In this document: positions 6,982 to 7,418 of the stretch, piece after piece
Position numbering within the stretch: position 1 is the stretch's first letter
How the letters are laid out: each line of letters starts with the position of its first letter
Assembly: GCA_030638325.1 (NCBI GenBank)
Contig: DAOWEV010000221.1
Coordinates: 1 to 7,418 of the forward strand
DNA length: 7,418 nucleotides
DNA from: Bacteroidales bacterium
GTDB lineage: Bacteria > Bacteroidota > Bacteroidia > Bacteroidales > JAGOPY01
Direction of reading: 5' to 3'
The notes under the pieces: generated by a model
What the model was told of the DNA's origin: nothing
The model's input: the letters and a program-made list of their open reading frames with translations, nothing else
Databases searched by the model: none
Translations under genes and position numbers: made by a program

Positions 6982-7266
6982 ATTCAGAGGGATGAATACC
7001 TTAATCCTATTCGCAGCAATATTTTGTGTGGGGTTGAAGGGATTTGTAAGAATAATAATATCTCAGATGGACTTAAAAGAAACGATAATACAGGTCTGGC
7101 TTCAGGAGGAAACAAAATAAAAAAACTTGTATATTTAATCCAGGAAGCGATAGATAATGGCTGTAATACTGTTATAACTGCAGGGGCGCAACAATCAAAT
7201 CATTGTCGTCAGACCGCTGCAGCATGCGCTGTGGCAGGATTAAAATGCCATTTATCACAATGGTAA
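6982..7266 (+). pseudogene. Remnant of a D-cysteine desulfhydrase / ACC deaminase-like gene (N-terminal fragment)
   Basis: From about 7057 the frame reads GLKRNDNTGLASGGNKIKKL, the conserved N-terminal block of the PLP-dependent D-cysteine desulfhydrase/ACC deaminase family (IKRDD.tg.a.GGNK.RKLE). The lysine at 7114-7116 is the expected PLP-binding lysine. It continues through TVITAGAQQSNHCRQTAAA, matching the family's TAGAxQSNHxRQTAA, and GLKCHL. Homology then stops abruptly at a TAA (7264-7266), leaving under 90 codons of a family that is normally about 330. The following bases show no continuation in any frame. Upstream, the same frame back to a stop at 6979-6981 reads EYLNPI and GICKNNNI, which may be a degraded version of the N-terminus (TPLxxLxxLS...), but without a convincing start; the Asp of KRDD is Asn. 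This is a non-functional, truncated relic, and it accounts for most of the otherwise empty stretch 6947-7314. Confidence 0.8.
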
Positions 7267-7314
7267 TTTGTTGCTTTATTATTTGTAAGTTTTTAAAAAA
7301 TTAGAAATTCTGCC

Positions 7315-7418
7315 ATGAAAAAAACAATTGTGAATTTACTTCCCGCATTACTTCTCTTTGCTGTATGCGTGTTCCTGTTTTTACAGAACAGGGCTACATT
7401 TTCTTCACAGAACCAAAC
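7315..7418 (+). CDS. Start of an exported or membrane-anchored protein, cut by window end
   Basis: ATG 7315 opens a frame that runs off the window after 34 codons. The visible part begins MKKTIVN followed by a strongly hydrophobic segment (LLPALLLFAVCVFLFL, about residues 8-23), then the polar stretch QNRATFSSQNQ. This is either a signal peptide or an N-terminal membrane anchor. Cys18 lies inside the hydrophobic core and could be a lipobox cysteine only with a poor context, so a lipoprotein is less likely. The leader is AT-rich with no Shine-Dalgarno sequence, as elsewhere in the window. It is transcribed away from the minus-strand pair, with the pseudogene remnant between. Nothing in the visible part allows a functional call. 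Confidence 0.65.
   Translation, partial: MKKTIVNLLPALLLFAVCVFLFLQNRATFSSQNQ

Noticed and set aside
6800..7120. Plus-strand open frame, including a hydrophobic stretch starting at ATG 6992 that resembles a signal peptide
   Set aside because: Its first half is antisense to the start of the exported-protein gene, and the rest overlaps the D-cysteine desulfhydrase-like relic in another frame. It has no recognisable domain.
7277..7285. Possible -7 element (TA-N3-TTTG) before the gene starting at 7315
   Set aside because: Same defect as above: spacer one base too long and no matching -33 element, in an AT-rich stretch where such matches arise by chance.
1..7418. CRISPR array, insertion sequence, tRNA or rRNA gene, phage genes
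   Set aside because: No repeated spacer-like units, terminal inverted repeats with a transposase, cloverleaf-like segments or phage proteins were seen on either strand.

Overview
The window looks like bacterial chromosome, most plausibly from a Bacteroidota member. This rests on moderate-to-low GC content, A-rich leaders with almost no Shine-Dalgarno sequences before most starts (for example before 431, 1239 and 6946), short intergenic gaps, and the protein families present. No 16S, tRNA, integrase or other diagnostic gene is in the window, so the lineage call is tentative.

Region 1 (1-4005, plus strand) is a tight run of five genes that reads as one operon and begins before the window. In order they are: the C-terminal part of an RraA-like / HMG-aldolase-like protein, a classical short-chain dehydrogenase (SDR), an enolase-superfamily (mandelate racemase/muconate lactonizing) protein, a two-domain protein joining an NTF2/SnoaL-like domain to a RidA (YjgF) domain, and a creatininase-family amidohydrolase. 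The first gaps are 13 and 16 bases. The last two junctions are ATGA stop/start overlaps. A dehydrogenase, an enolase-type dehydratase or racemase, and an RraA-type oxo-acid aldolase are the steps expected for a non-phosphorylated sugar-acid-like catabolic route. The RidA and creatininase members suggest that imine/enamine and amide or lactam/lactone chemistry is also involved. I cannot name the substrate.

Region 2 (4008-6946, minus strand) is convergent with region 1; the facing stop codons are 2 bases apart. It holds a large exported protein of unknown function (606 aa, clear signal peptide, probably beta-rich and carbohydrate-active-like) followed, 47 bases downstream, by a URO-D/MtaA-like protein. 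A small perfect hairpin spans the stop codon of the exported protein. The start of the URO-D-like gene is ambiguous.

Region 3 (6947-7418) separates this pair from the next gene. It holds a decayed N-terminal fragment of a PLP-dependent D-cysteine desulfhydrase / ACC deaminase-like gene that still shows the PLP-lysine motif, then the first 34 codons of a plus-strand gene with an N-terminal signal or membrane-anchor segment.

The most interesting points are the NTF2-RidA fusion inside the five-gene catabolic-looking cluster, the unusual third metal-ligand position of the enolase-like protein, and the unassigned exported protein paired with a URO-D-like enzyme. No mobile element, CRISPR array, RNA gene or convincing rho-independent terminator was seen.
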